Assembly: GCF_014896945.1 (NCBI RefSeq)
Contig: NZ_CP054719.1
Coordinates: 1,327,312 to 1,391,311, forward strand
Length of the DNA stretch: 64,000 nucleotides
Direction of reading: 5' to 3'
Origin: Candidatus Bodocaedibacter vickermanii
Lineage (GTDB): Bacteria > Pseudomonadota > Alphaproteobacteria > UBA6184
The position numbers were made by a program, and so were the translations under genes. Of this stretch, positions 43,780 through 51,699 are shown piece by piece; position 1 is the stretch's first letter, and each line of letters begins with the position of its first letter. Under the pieces are notes generated by a model that worked only from the letters and a program-made list of their open reading frames with translations, was not told the origin of the DNA and made no database searches.

Positions 43780-45207
43780 ATGCGTACTCCTCCCTTTTCA
43801 ATAGAACGAATTCACTTGGTTGGTATTGGTGGTATTGGAATGAGTGGAATTGCAGAGATTTTGCATCATTTGGGATATAAAGTTCAGGGCAGTGATTTGT
43901 CAGACAATTATAATGTAACACGCTTAAAGCGTTTGGGGATTAATGTCATCGTTGGACACCAGGCTGAGAACGTGTCTGAAATTGACGTTGTTGTGGTGTC
44001 ATCGGCCGTGAATGAATCGAATCCAGAAATTCAACAGGCGCGCAAGTTACAAATACCCGTTGTTAAGCGTGCTGAAATGCTTGCAGAATTAATGCGTTTA
44101 AAGTGGACAATCTCTGTGGGTGGAAGCCATGGAAAAACCACTACCACATCCTTAGTTGCAATGTTATTAAAACAAGCCGAATGTGATCCAACGGTGATTA
44201 GTGGTGGGATCTTAAATAGTTTTGGTACGAATGCAAGGTTAGGTAAAGGCGATATGATGGTCGTTGAGGCGGATGAATCCGATGGATCATTTCAATACTT
44301 ACCCTCAACCATGATTGTTGCAACCAACATCGATCCAGAGCATATGAATTATTATGGAACGCTTGATAAGTTAAAAGAAGCCTTCGTAAACTTTATAGAA
44401 CAAATACCATTTTATGGATTGGGAGCGGTATGTGGTGATGATGAAAATGTTCAGTCCATCCTTCCTCAATTAACGAATAAACGGATTGTAACCTATGGTT
44501 TTAAAGAATCGAATAACGTTCAGGCTAAAAACGTACGTTTAACATCCGAGGGTGCCTATTTTGATGTAGAGTTTCATACACCCTTTAAATGGTCCAGTGT
44601 GCAAAATCATCAAGAAATTAAAGATTTAAAGCTATCGATGGTGGGGGCTCATAACGTATTAAATGCCTTGGTTGTTGTGTGCATTGCCCAAGAAATGGGC
44701 ATTTCAGATGATGTGTTACGTAAAACATTTGAAGAGTTTGAAGGTGTAAAGCGACGCTTTACGGTGACAGGTATTGTAAATGATGTAACGTTTGTGGACG
44801 ATTATGCCCACCACCCAACAGAAATTCGTGCTGTCATTAAAGGTGCTGTTTCCATTAAAAAAGGACGCTTGTTTGTCATCGTGCAACCTCATCGGTATTC
44901 GCGGTTAAAAGATCATTTTCTTGATTTTATTGATGTGTTTAATGAAGAACGCGGAGTCGACAAAATCTACGTAACGCCCGTATATGCGGCAGGGGAAGCC
45001 CCTCTTGAGGGTTATAATAGTGAAACATTAGTGAATGAGGCTTTGACGAAGGGTGTGAGTGCAGTGCACATTCCATCCGAAGAAGCATTAAAAATGACGC
45101 TGTTAAAAACAGTGCAACCCAATGATATGGTCATTTTTATGGGGGCTGGAAATATTACTCAGTGGGCTTACGATATGCCAGATCTATATAAAGCAGTCGT
45201 CGTATAA
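43780..45207 (+). CDS. murC: UDP-MurNAc:L-alanine ligase
   Basis: A 475-residue ligase for the first peptide residue of peptidoglycan precursors. It shows IHLVGIGGIGMSGIAEIL, the ATP site GGSHGKTTTT, EADESDGSF and DDYAHHPTEI. It is the last dcw gene here. In most alphaproteobacteria murB, ddl and ftsQAZ follow, but here the next genes are two exported glycosyltransferases. Confidence 0.96.
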   Translation: MRTPPFSIERIHLVGIGGIGMSGIAEILHHLGYKVQGSDLSDNYNVTRLKRLGINVIVGHQAENVSEIDVVVVSSAVNESNPEIQQARKLQIPVVKRAEMLAELMRLKWTISVGGSHGKTTTTSLVAMLLKQAECDPTVISGGILNSFGTNARLGKGDMMVVEADESDGSFQYLPSTMIVATNIDPEHMNYYGTLDKLKEAFVNFIEQIPFYGLGAVCGDDENVQSILPQLTNKRIVTYGFKESNNVQAKNVRLTSEGAYFDVEFHTPFKWSSVQNHQEIKDLKLSMVGAHNVLNALVVVCIAQEMGISDDVLRKTFEEFEGVKRRFTVTGIVNDVTFVDDYAHHPTEIRAVIKGAVSIKKGRLFVIVQPHRYSRLKDHFLDFIDVFNEERGVDKIYVTPVYAAGEAPLEGYNSETLVNEALTKGVSAVHIPSEEALKMTLLKTVQPNDMVIFMGAGNITQWAYDMPDLYKAVVV

Positions 45208-45223
45208 CAAAAAGGTTAAACAT

Positions 45224-46291
45224 ATGCGTATAGTTTCTGTAGCCATGATGATTATATCATTGGGATCATTCTTATGTAACGTGAATGCCAGTAACACGAA
45301 GCGATCTGAAAAATCTCCTAAATATCGCGTAATTATTGCAAACCTACCCGAGGATTTTTTTGGTGAGGTTCAAGCGATTCATCGTATCGCAAAAGCTGCA
45401 CGCAATTTAGGTTGGGATTGTAAAATTGTGGATGAATATAGTAAGCATCCTGAATGTGTGGCAGACTATCAACCGAACTTTGTGATCTCTTTGCATCAAG
45501 AAGTAAAACCGTTCAGAAACACAGTGCCTCATTTTTTATATGTGCATCATGCATTGAATGTCTATCTGGATAAGCAAGGTAAGTTGGATACAAAGCGTTT
45601 TCCAAATATTTTATCATATGATGGGTTTATTGAGGTTACCCCCAATATTGATCCCATAAAACAAGCATTTGTAGCAAAGTATCATCAACCTTTTTATTCA
45701 ACTAAATCAGTATTCAGTGTTCCAAAGCGGGACTTTAACGACTCCCCCAAACTGCGCCTTATCTATTGGGGCAGTACGTGGGACAAAGCTCGCAGAGAGT
45801 ATTACAAACCATTTTATGATTTGTTAGATCAGACGGGGTATTTGGATATATATGGTCCTGCATGGTCGTGGGAGAAAATGGGGTTACAGTCATATCGTGG
45901 GTTACTGCCAATGGATGACCATACCGTTGTTGATAAAATTTCAGAATCGGGAATTGCGTTAATTTTACACAGCCATGTTCATTTAAATGGCGGCGTTCCA
46001 ACATCACGTATTTTTGAAGCCGCAGCAGCGTCTGCAGTGATTATTTGTGATCATCACCCGTTTGTGGAAAAAGAATTTGGGGATGCTGTTTTATATATTG
46101 ATCCCAATCAAGATCCAGAAAAAGTATTTGCACAAATTGATGCCCACGTGAAATGGGTGCATGAAAATCCAGATAAAGCTATTGGATTGGCCAAGCGTTC
46201 ACATACCATTTTTATGGAACGATTTACATTGGAAAACGAATTATTAAAGATAGGTCAAATGTATGAACGAATGTCACAAAAAAAGAAATAA
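45224..46291 (+). CDS. Glycosyltransferase-fold protein with signal peptide, copy 1
   Basis: A 355-residue protein. ATG 45224 has AAAAGG upstream and starts a signal peptide (MRIVSVAMMIISLGSFLCNV, cleaved near NAS). The rest resembles a GT-B glycosyltransferase of the CgeB/GT1-like kind: EVQAIHRIAKAARNLGWD near the N-terminus and a C-terminal sugar-nucleotide half (PTSRIFEAAAASAVIICDHH, EFGDAVLYID). Such enzymes are normally cytoplasmic; export suggests an effector or envelope role. It overlaps the next paralogue by 29 bases. Confidence 0.72.
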   Translation: MRIVSVAMMIISLGSFLCNVNASNTKRSEKSPKYRVIIANLPEDFFGEVQAIHRIAKAARNLGWDCKIVDEYSKHPECVADYQPNFVISLHQEVKPFRNTVPHFLYVHHALNVYLDKQGKLDTKRFPNILSYDGFIEVTPNIDPIKQAFVAKYHQPFYSTKSVFSVPKRDFNDSPKLRLIYWGSTWDKARREYYKPFYDLLDQTGYLDIYGPAWSWEKMGLQSYRGLLPMDDHTVVDKISESGIALILHSHVHLNGGVPTSRIFEAAAASAVIICDHHPFVEKEFGDAVLYIDPNQDPEKVFAQIDAHVKWVHENPDKAIGLAKRSHTIFMERFTLENELLKIGQMYERMSQKKK

Positions 46292-47381
46292 GATCTATCA
46301 GGCATGTCTTGTATCCTTGTGTATGTTTGGAACACTATCTAATGTTATCGGTGAAGCATCTAAAAATTTAAAGTTAGAGGTTAAGCTATCCCCCAATTTG
46401 TGTGGCGAACAAAAAGCAAACTATCGCATCATGATTACAAACCATCCTGCCGCCTTTGGAGAAGTTCAAGCCGTGCAACGCTTAACAAAAGCGGCCAGTA
46501 ATTTGGGGTGGGAGTGGGCAATTATTGAATGTTTAGACAAACAACCAGACTATGTCAGCCAGATAAAGCCAAATTTTGTAGTATCCTTAAGGGCAGAAAT
46601 TGCACCTGTGCCTGGGGCGATACATTTATTATACCTGCATGTTCCTATGTTTATGTATGTAAATAAAGAGGGAGTCTTTCGAAATAAAGATTACCCAAAC
46701 GTTTTAAACTACGATGGGTTTCTTTCAGTTGTTCCTGATGCAGAACCGATTCGATTGGCCTATGAAGCGCAAAACCATAAGAAATTCTATAATGTTCATA
46801 CCGTGTTCAGTGTTCAAACCACTGATTTTAAAGATACCCCCAAAACACGGTTATGTCATTGGGGATGTATTTGGGACAAAGCCAGGGGAAGTGATCATTA
46901 CCAACGGTTTTATCAGTTGTTAGATCAGACGGGATATTTTGATTTATATGGGCATCCAAGCTCGTGGGTTAAAATGAATCTGACATCTTACCGAGGATTG
47001 CTTCCTGTTGATGACCATACAGTGGTTGATACGATAGCAAACTGTGGTATAGCACTTGTCTTACACAGTCATGAGCATATTAAGGGGCGTGTGCCCACAT
47101 CACGTATTTTTGAAGCAGCAGCAGCGTCTGCAGTGATTATTTGTGATCATCATCCGTTTGTGGAAAAAGAGTTTGGAGATTCGGTGTTATACGTTGATCC
47201 CAATCAAGATCCAGAAAAAGTATTTGCACAAATTGATGCCCACGTAAAATGGGTGCATGAAAATCCAGATAAAGCTATTCAGCTTGCTAAGCGTTCTCAT
47301 ACCATTTTTATGGAACGATTTACATTGGAAAACGAATTATTAAAAATAGCAAAACTATACGAATCGATGTCTGAAAAGTAA
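46263..47381 (+). CDS. Glycosyltransferase-fold protein with signal peptide, copy 2
   Basis: A 372-residue tandem paralogue of the previous gene, with its own N-terminal hydrophobic leader (YQACLVSLCMFGTLSNVIG). The N-terminal halves have diverged, but the last 110 or so residues, from PTSRIFEAAAASAVIICDHH on, are almost identical even at DNA level. This suggests recent gene conversion of the donor-binding half. The start lies inside the upstream gene, so translation is probably coupled. Substrate unknown. Confidence 0.7.
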   Translation: MNECHKKRNKIYQACLVSLCMFGTLSNVIGEASKNLKLEVKLSPNLCGEQKANYRIMITNHPAAFGEVQAVQRLTKAASNLGWEWAIIECLDKQPDYVSQIKPNFVVSLRAEIAPVPGAIHLLYLHVPMFMYVNKEGVFRNKDYPNVLNYDGFLSVVPDAEPIRLAYEAQNHKKFYNVHTVFSVQTTDFKDTPKTRLCHWGCIWDKARGSDHYQRFYQLLDQTGYFDLYGHPSSWVKMNLTSYRGLLPVDDHTVVDTIANCGIALVLHSHEHIKGRVPTSRIFEAAAASAVIICDHHPFVEKEFGDSVLYVDPNQDPEKVFAQIDAHVKWVHENPDKAIQLAKRSHTIFMERFTLENELLKIAKLYESMSEK

Positions 47382-47454
47382 CAGCCCTGAATCCTTTAGA
47401 GTCTATCCGAACAGCTACAGCGCCCTGCGCGCATTAAGTTTGTTTATCGGGTGC

Positions 47455-47605
47455 GCAACGGGAGGTTGGCAGCATGATGCTGCACTCAATAAGTTAGATC
47501 TGATTCGCACAGACACGGATTAGAAACAACAACGTTGCAACAATTCAGAAATTTATTCGTATAACTCTAGTGGGTCCAGCGTCACGCTGGTGCAACGGCC
47601 CGTTG
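47455..47605. repeat. Palindromic elements between glycosyltransferase and methyltransferase genes
   Basis: Contains GCAGCATGATGCTGC, a PE right arm (TTAGATCTGATTCGC, AGACACGGATTA), and at the end CCAGCGTCACGCTGG plus GCAACGGCCCGTTGC. The last core overlaps or abuts the methyltransferase stop. Confidence 0.6.
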
Positions 47606-48496
47606 CTAAGGTTTTTCTGCAATCAGAACCACAGTCTCACGACCGTCCAATTCCCAAGATTCTGATTTATAGCTTAAAGGTTTGAATGTGCATTCCAATA
47701 CTTTAAATCCTGCACTTTTAGCTAGATTTGATAATGTTATATCATCCAAAAACATAAAGTGCCCATCAGTAATATTATTAATTTGGTTTTGAATCTTGCC
47801 ATCATTGTTTGCATAGTGTCGAATATTTTTTACAAATCCAGGATTTGGTGCACCGTCTTTTATACGTTGGTGATATTCAGGAATAAACGATTTATAGCGA
47901 TTAACATAGGGAGTCATTGCAATAATAAATATTCTGCCGCCAGACTTAAGCGATGTAAACAAATTTGAAAATGCTTGATCTATTTGATTCGGCGTTAAAA
48001 AACGCATTACATTTGCCATTAGAATGGCGTCATAGGGTTCTTTAACTTTCCAGGAAGATTGAGTAATATCACCATAAATAAACTGTACATTTCCCAAGCC
48101 GGCCATGCATATTTTTCGTTGATCTATCTTTTCTTGTAATCGAAATGCAGCAATACCTAAATGGCGTTCATCCAAATCATTTAAGTGATAAATAGTTGAT
48201 CCGCTTTGATGTAGCGCTTCTAACATTACATTTCCGTAGGCTCCACCGACCTCTAGGATCCGTTTGTTTTTTCCAAATTCTAAAAAGGAAAGGGTTCCAT
48301 AATCAAGAGTTGGAGAAATTGCTCCTTTTTGGTTGAGTGTAGGTGTGCGTCCATCGCTTTCTGCTGCTGGCATAGAAGGCTTTGCTTTTTTATAAAAAGT
48401 TTCTAATGCTTGATGATATGTAAATGTTGCAGCAAAATCACATGATATAGTTAAGGCTAATATCCAGGAAAACATTACTATGGTTTTTTTAGACAT
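47606..48496 (-). CDS. SAM-dependent methyltransferase with signal peptide
   Basis: A 296-residue protein from ATG 48496. It starts with a signal peptide (MSKKTIVMFSWILALTISC, then DFAATF). A class I methyltransferase domain follows: motif I ILEVGGAYGNVMLEAL, motif II-like YHLNDLDERHLGIAA, then YDAILMANVMRFL and LKSGGRIFIIAMTP. The Sec leader is unusual because SAM is cytoplasmic, so it may act after delivery into a host. The substrate is unknown. GAGAGT lies upstream of the start. Confidence 0.75.
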   Translation of the reverse strand: MSKKTIVMFSWILALTISCDFAATFTYHQALETFYKKAKPSMPAAESDGRTPTLNQKGAISPTLDYGTLSFLEFGKNKRILEVGGAYGNVMLEALHQSGSTIYHLNDLDERHLGIAAFRLQEKIDQRKICMAGLGNVQFIYGDITQSSWKVKEPYDAILMANVMRFLTPNQIDQAFSNLFTSLKSGGRIFIIAMTPYVNRYKSFIPEYHQRIKDGAPNPGFVKNIRHYANNDGKIQNQINNITDGHFMFLDDITLSNLAKSAGFKVLECTFKPLSYKSESWELDGRETVVLIAEKP

Positions 48497-48644
48497 CAAT
48501 ACTCTCTGTTATTCTTCTTAGGTTTGCACACATTAATATTATACTTAGCAATTAGCAATCTACTGCCCAAATTATCTAGCATTGTTTAGTATAGCATTCT
48601 GTACGTGTTGGATCAAATGCAAATGTATAAAGTTCATCTGGTTT

Positions 48645-48812
48645 GAGACCCATTAGGCAACCAGCGTGACGTTGCACCAGGGATGATCCCTGGACCCTAT
48701 AGATAGATCCGATGCGCTCTGACACGGATTATAAAAACAACCTAATACTTTGGAGATCTCAATTTTCAGAAACCGTATTACCCATTGAGTCCAGGGATCA
48801 TCCCTGGTGCAA
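48645..48812. repeat. Palindromic elements upstream of R2 copy 2
   Basis: Cores CCAGCGTGACGTTG and CCAGGGATGATCCCTGG are followed by a PE right arm (TAGATCCGATGCGCTCTGAC, ACGGATTATAA). Another CCAGGGATCATCCCTGG lies at about 48790. Confidence 0.6.
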
Positions 48813-48829
48813 AAAAATGTTCGTTTTAT

Positions 48830-49120
48830 TCATAATTTGTTAAGAAGTATCTGATAGTTTGAAGATGGACGGATTATAGTAAACTCAGATCCCACATGAG
48901 TGTGGGTGCATCTGATACGCAATGGCGATTTTGGACATAGAGTAGCACAGCGCTGTGTGAAATATGTCCTAGTTTGAAAAGGGATGGTATCCCTGGGATG
49001 ACGCGTAAATTTTTCAAAAACACTGTTTTGAAAGATACCAATTGTATTGCGTTGTGGTGGCGGGGGGAGGACACGCTCTGAGTAATGATGATGGGAGGGC
49101 CCCATCGGGGGCGCGAGGCA
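48830..49120. repeat. Repeat R2, copy 2
   Basis: Matches 12128-12435 over AAGAAGTATCTGATA, ACTCAGATCCCAC, TGCATCTGATACGCAATGGC, GCACAGCGCTGTGTGAA and GGACACGCTCTGAGTAAT. It also lies upstream of an R1 copy, here copy C. No gene is supported. Confidence 0.55.
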
Positions 49121-49169
49121 GCAGTTAGAAAACTTCAAACTTTTTCGAATTTTTTCAGAAATTTATCGG

Positions 49170-49296
49170 GCATGCTGGCAATCTGAGGTTGCACCCACCA
49201 GCACTCACCAGCACAATAGGTTAATACGTTTGGAAAAATTACCATCCGTGTCAGACCGCATCGGATCTAATCTATTGGATGCAACGGCACGTTGCT
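49170..49296. repeat. Palindromic element directly before R1 copy C
   Basis: Core GCAATCTGAGGTTGC, then a PE left arm (ATCCGTGTCAGACCGCATCG) and core GCAACGGCACGTTGC, which touches the R1 promoter region. Confidence 0.6.
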
Positions 49297-49302
49297 TTTT
49301 TC

Positions 49303-49330
49303 TTGACTTTCCAAATCAACTGTGTATACT
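49303..49330 (+). promoter_or_regulatory. R1 copy C promoter
   Basis: TTGACT (49303-49308) and TATACT (49325-49330) with 16-bp spacing. The spacer differs from the other copies. Confidence 0.7.
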
Positions 49331-49350
49331 AATAACTAGAATTGCGAAGA

Positions 49351-49380
49351 GGCTACCCAAAAACCTGGGTAGCCTTTTTT
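49351..49380 (+). terminator. R1 copy C promoter-proximal hairpin and T-run
   Basis: GGCTACCCA pairs with TGGGTAGCC around AAAACC, followed by six Ts. Confidence 0.65.
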
Positions 49381-49534
49381 CGTTCTACGTCCCAAAAGTA
49401 TTTCAGCCAAATGATCCCTAAAAAGATCCATGACGAAGCTTTGGTTGCAACACTCAAAGACGAAACGCTGAACTGAATCCCCAGTACAGGAACTCAAACT
49501 ACCCGATCAGTAGACACAGCCCTGTAAACAACCC

Positions 49535-49708
49535 CTAGAGCCGACGGGCTCGTAAAACACCGACTTTATTAAGATGAGTTTGAAAACGGTGTATGACGTC
49601 TTCAATTGTAACGTGAGGTGCCCACATTTTACCAATCGTACCCATCCATAGTGTTGCTAGAGTTGGGATATGTTGGTGGTGATGTTTTAAGTAATCAATC
49701 GTAATCAT
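49535..49708 (-). pseudogene. GNAT acetyltransferase N-terminal fragment cut off by R1 copy C
   Basis: From ATG 49708 (GAGGGA upstream) the frame reads MITIDYLKHHHQHIPTLATL, then LWMGTIGKMWAP and IEDVIHRFQTHLN, which resembles the first 45 residues of a GNAT acetyltransferase. It then enters R1 and ends in the repeat-encoded tail VGVLRARRL. The acetyl-CoA binding half is missing. It is divergent from flgI. Confidence 0.6.
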
Positions 49709-49775
49709 AACTAATTCCCTCACATTGGCATACATCTTGCAGATTAAGTTTTAGCGAATAAAAAAGAATCTGTAA

Positions 49776-50945
49776 ATGAATATGAAAATAATAACAAAAA
49801 TACATATCACCACACAGCAGCTGTTCATACTGATGTTTGGATTTTTTTTGTTCGTTGCTCCCATTGAAGCTGTGCACGTCGCGCCTAGGGTAACAAACAA
49901 TCAAGTTTCGACTCGAATAAAAGACGTAGCTTTTTTTGATGGGGTAAGAGAAAACCAACTTATCGGATATGGCATCGTCGTCGGTTTGAATGGCACGGGA
50001 GATTCTTTATCAAGCTCACCATTCACAAAAGAAAGCCTGATTAGCATGTTAGAGCGATTGGGCATTAATACACGCAATATCAATATGGATGCAAAAAATG
50101 TTGCTGCCGTGATGGTGACTGCAAATTTGCCTCCATTTGGGCGACAGGGAGCTACAATTGATGTTAACGCATCGTCATTAGGGAGTGCGAAAAGTTTATT
50201 GGGTGGAACGTTATTGGTTACACCATTATACGGTGCAGATGGGCAGGTTTATGCTGTGGCGCAGGGCGCAGTTGCTGCAATTGGATATACAGTAGGGGGG
50301 CAAGGTGCTACTCAAACTAAAGGTGTGCCAACAAACGCACGTATAGCTAACGGTGCGATTATTGAACGTGAAATGGACTTTCAATTTGGGGATCAAAACT
50401 TTTTACGCCTAAGTTTGCGCAATCCAGATTTTACAACGATAAAGCGTGTTAGCGAAGTCATCAATGCTCAATTAGGCACGAATACTCATCCAATCGACGT
50501 GGGTACGCTGCACATTGATATTCCAGTGGGATATAAAGATAATCTGGTGGCACTGATTACTCAAATTGAACAATTAGAAGTTGCACCAGATCAACGTGCC
50601 CGTGTTTTGATGGATGCGGCATCGGGTATCGTGGTTATAGGGGAAAACGTCAAGATTAGCAAAGTTGCTGTTGCACACGGAAGCTTGACGATTCAGGTAA
50701 AGGATAATCAAGATGTTTCGCAACCCAATTCATTTGGTGGCGGAAATACTCAGACAACCACCAATACGGAGATTTCAGTAAATGAAGGTAGTACGGGCAA
50801 TATGGTTATGTTGGAATCTGGTGCAACATTACAAAACCTTATTGATTCGTTAAACGCCATAGGTGTAACTCCCCGTGATTTGATAGCAATTCTGCAGGTC
50901 ATTAAAGCTGCAGGGGCGCTACACGCAGACTTAGAAATGTTATAA
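49776..50945 (+). CDS. flgI: Flagellar P-ring protein FlgI
   Basis: A 389-residue periplasmic protein that forms the P ring around the flagellar rod. It has a signal peptide (MNMKIITKIHITTQQLFILM, cleaved after PIEA) and typical blocks: IKDVAFFDGVRENQLIGYGI, VVGLNGTGDSL, NVAAVMVTANLPPFGRQG and IGVTPRDLIAILQVIKAAGAL at the end. ATG 49776 or 49782 are both possible. It leads a run flgI, FlgJ/CheL-like, FlgN-like, flgK, flgL. Confidence 0.95.
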   Translation: MNMKIITKIHITTQQLFILMFGFFLFVAPIEAVHVAPRVTNNQVSTRIKDVAFFDGVRENQLIGYGIVVGLNGTGDSLSSSPFTKESLISMLERLGINTRNINMDAKNVAAVMVTANLPPFGRQGATIDVNASSLGSAKSLLGGTLLVTPLYGADGQVYAVAQGAVAAIGYTVGGQGATQTKGVPTNARIANGAIIEREMDFQFGDQNFLRLSLRNPDFTTIKRVSEVINAQLGTNTHPIDVGTLHIDIPVGYKDNLVALITQIEQLEVAPDQRARVLMDAASGIVVIGENVKISKVAVAHGSLTIQVKDNQDVSQPNSFGGGNTQTTTNTEISVNEGSTGNMVMLESGATLQNLIDSLNAIGVTPRDLIAILQVIKAAGALHADLEML

Positions 50946-50955
50946 GGAGATTAAA

Positions 50956-51240
50956 ATGAGAATTCAGATTAACAACGGTGTGATAGCAGGTCTTTCAAAA
51001 GTATCTGATGATCAAAGGCTTCAAGACGTTGCTAATGAAAGCGGACTGTTAATGTTACAGGATGCGTTTACTCAAAAATTACAGGCGTTACATGACGAAG
51101 AAGGGGACGAAGATAATGCTGGTGGATATTATCGTGAATTAATTCCGTACATGGTTGAAGCAGTGTTTAAAGGATCGCCTGAGTATGGTTTTGGTAAAGA
51201 AATTTATAAAGAATTAAGTCAAAAGTTAGGGACAGCATAA
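50956..51240 (+). CDS. FlgJ/CheL-like rod-binding protein (putative)
   Basis: A 94-residue protein without a muramidase domain. FLGJ-type features are the amphipathic N-terminal part (ESGLLMLQDAFTQKLQAL) and a downstream helix with YGFGKEIYKELSQKLG. In alphaproteobacteria a short CheL/FlgJ N-terminal homologue usually follows flgI, as here. AAGGAGAT precedes the ATG. The family is inferred from position and size. Confidence 0.6.
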   Translation: MRIQINNGVIAGLSKVSDDQRLQDVANESGLLMLQDAFTQKLQALHDEEGDEDNAGGYYRELIPYMVEAVFKGSPEYGFGKEIYKELSQKLGTA

Positions 51241-51241
51241 A

Positions 51242-51694
51242 ATGGAAAAAAGATTTCAAGAAATTAAAACAGCGCTAACTGGATCATTTAAAATAAATCA
51301 TTTCTTACAATTAACGGATTTTTTAACAGAGTTGGTCACTAAAGAGATGGGGTGTTTAAAGTTAGTGAAAATTCAGGATATTGAAGCACTGCAACCCATT
51401 AAGCAAGAGGCATGCGGATTATATGCTCAGATGATTGTTCTATTAAAAGAAAAAGGAGACTATTTAGATGACCTTCCGGTTCAAGAGCGACGAGTTTTAA
51501 AAGAAGTAACGGAAAATTTATCACGTTTGCTAGACCGTAACGAACGGATGATAAAGTCATTTAATGAAGCTAATAAACGTGTGATGGAAATTTTTCATGA
51601 AGTTGTCCAGTCTAGATTAAAGACAAATTATGGTCCAGAGGGTAAGCGACGTCCTCCATTAAATGGGTATACCAATTTTAGTCAAAGTGGATAA
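51242..51694 (+). CDS. FlgN-like flagellar chaperone (putative)
   Basis: A 150-residue, all-helical protein (LTDFLTELVTKEMGCLKLVK, then LLDRNERMIKSFNEANKRVM). Its size, helicity and place directly upstream of flgK match FlgN-type chaperones for FlgK and FlgL. It starts one base after the upstream stop. Sequence motifs alone are not decisive. Confidence 0.6.
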   Translation: MEKRFQEIKTALTGSFKINHFLQLTDFLTELVTKEMGCLKLVKIQDIEALQPIKQEACGLYAQMIVLLKEKGDYLDDLPVQERRVLKEVTENLSRLLDRNERMIKSFNEANKRVMEIFHEVVQSRLKTNYGPEGKRRPPLNGYTNFSQSG

Positions 51695-51699
51695 ATAAA

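Larger units (their letters stand above)
49297..49567 (+). ncRNA. R1 element, copy C (3' truncated)
   Basis: Promoter TTGACT-16 bp-TATACT at 49303-49330, hairpin GGCTACCCA/TGGGTAGCC plus six Ts at 49351-49380, and the stem CAGCCAAA/TTTGGTTG at 49404-49447. The element stops after CGACTTT, so the 3' terminator and everything after it are missing. It breaks off inside the reading frame of a truncated GNAT gene on the other strand. Confidence 0.55.
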
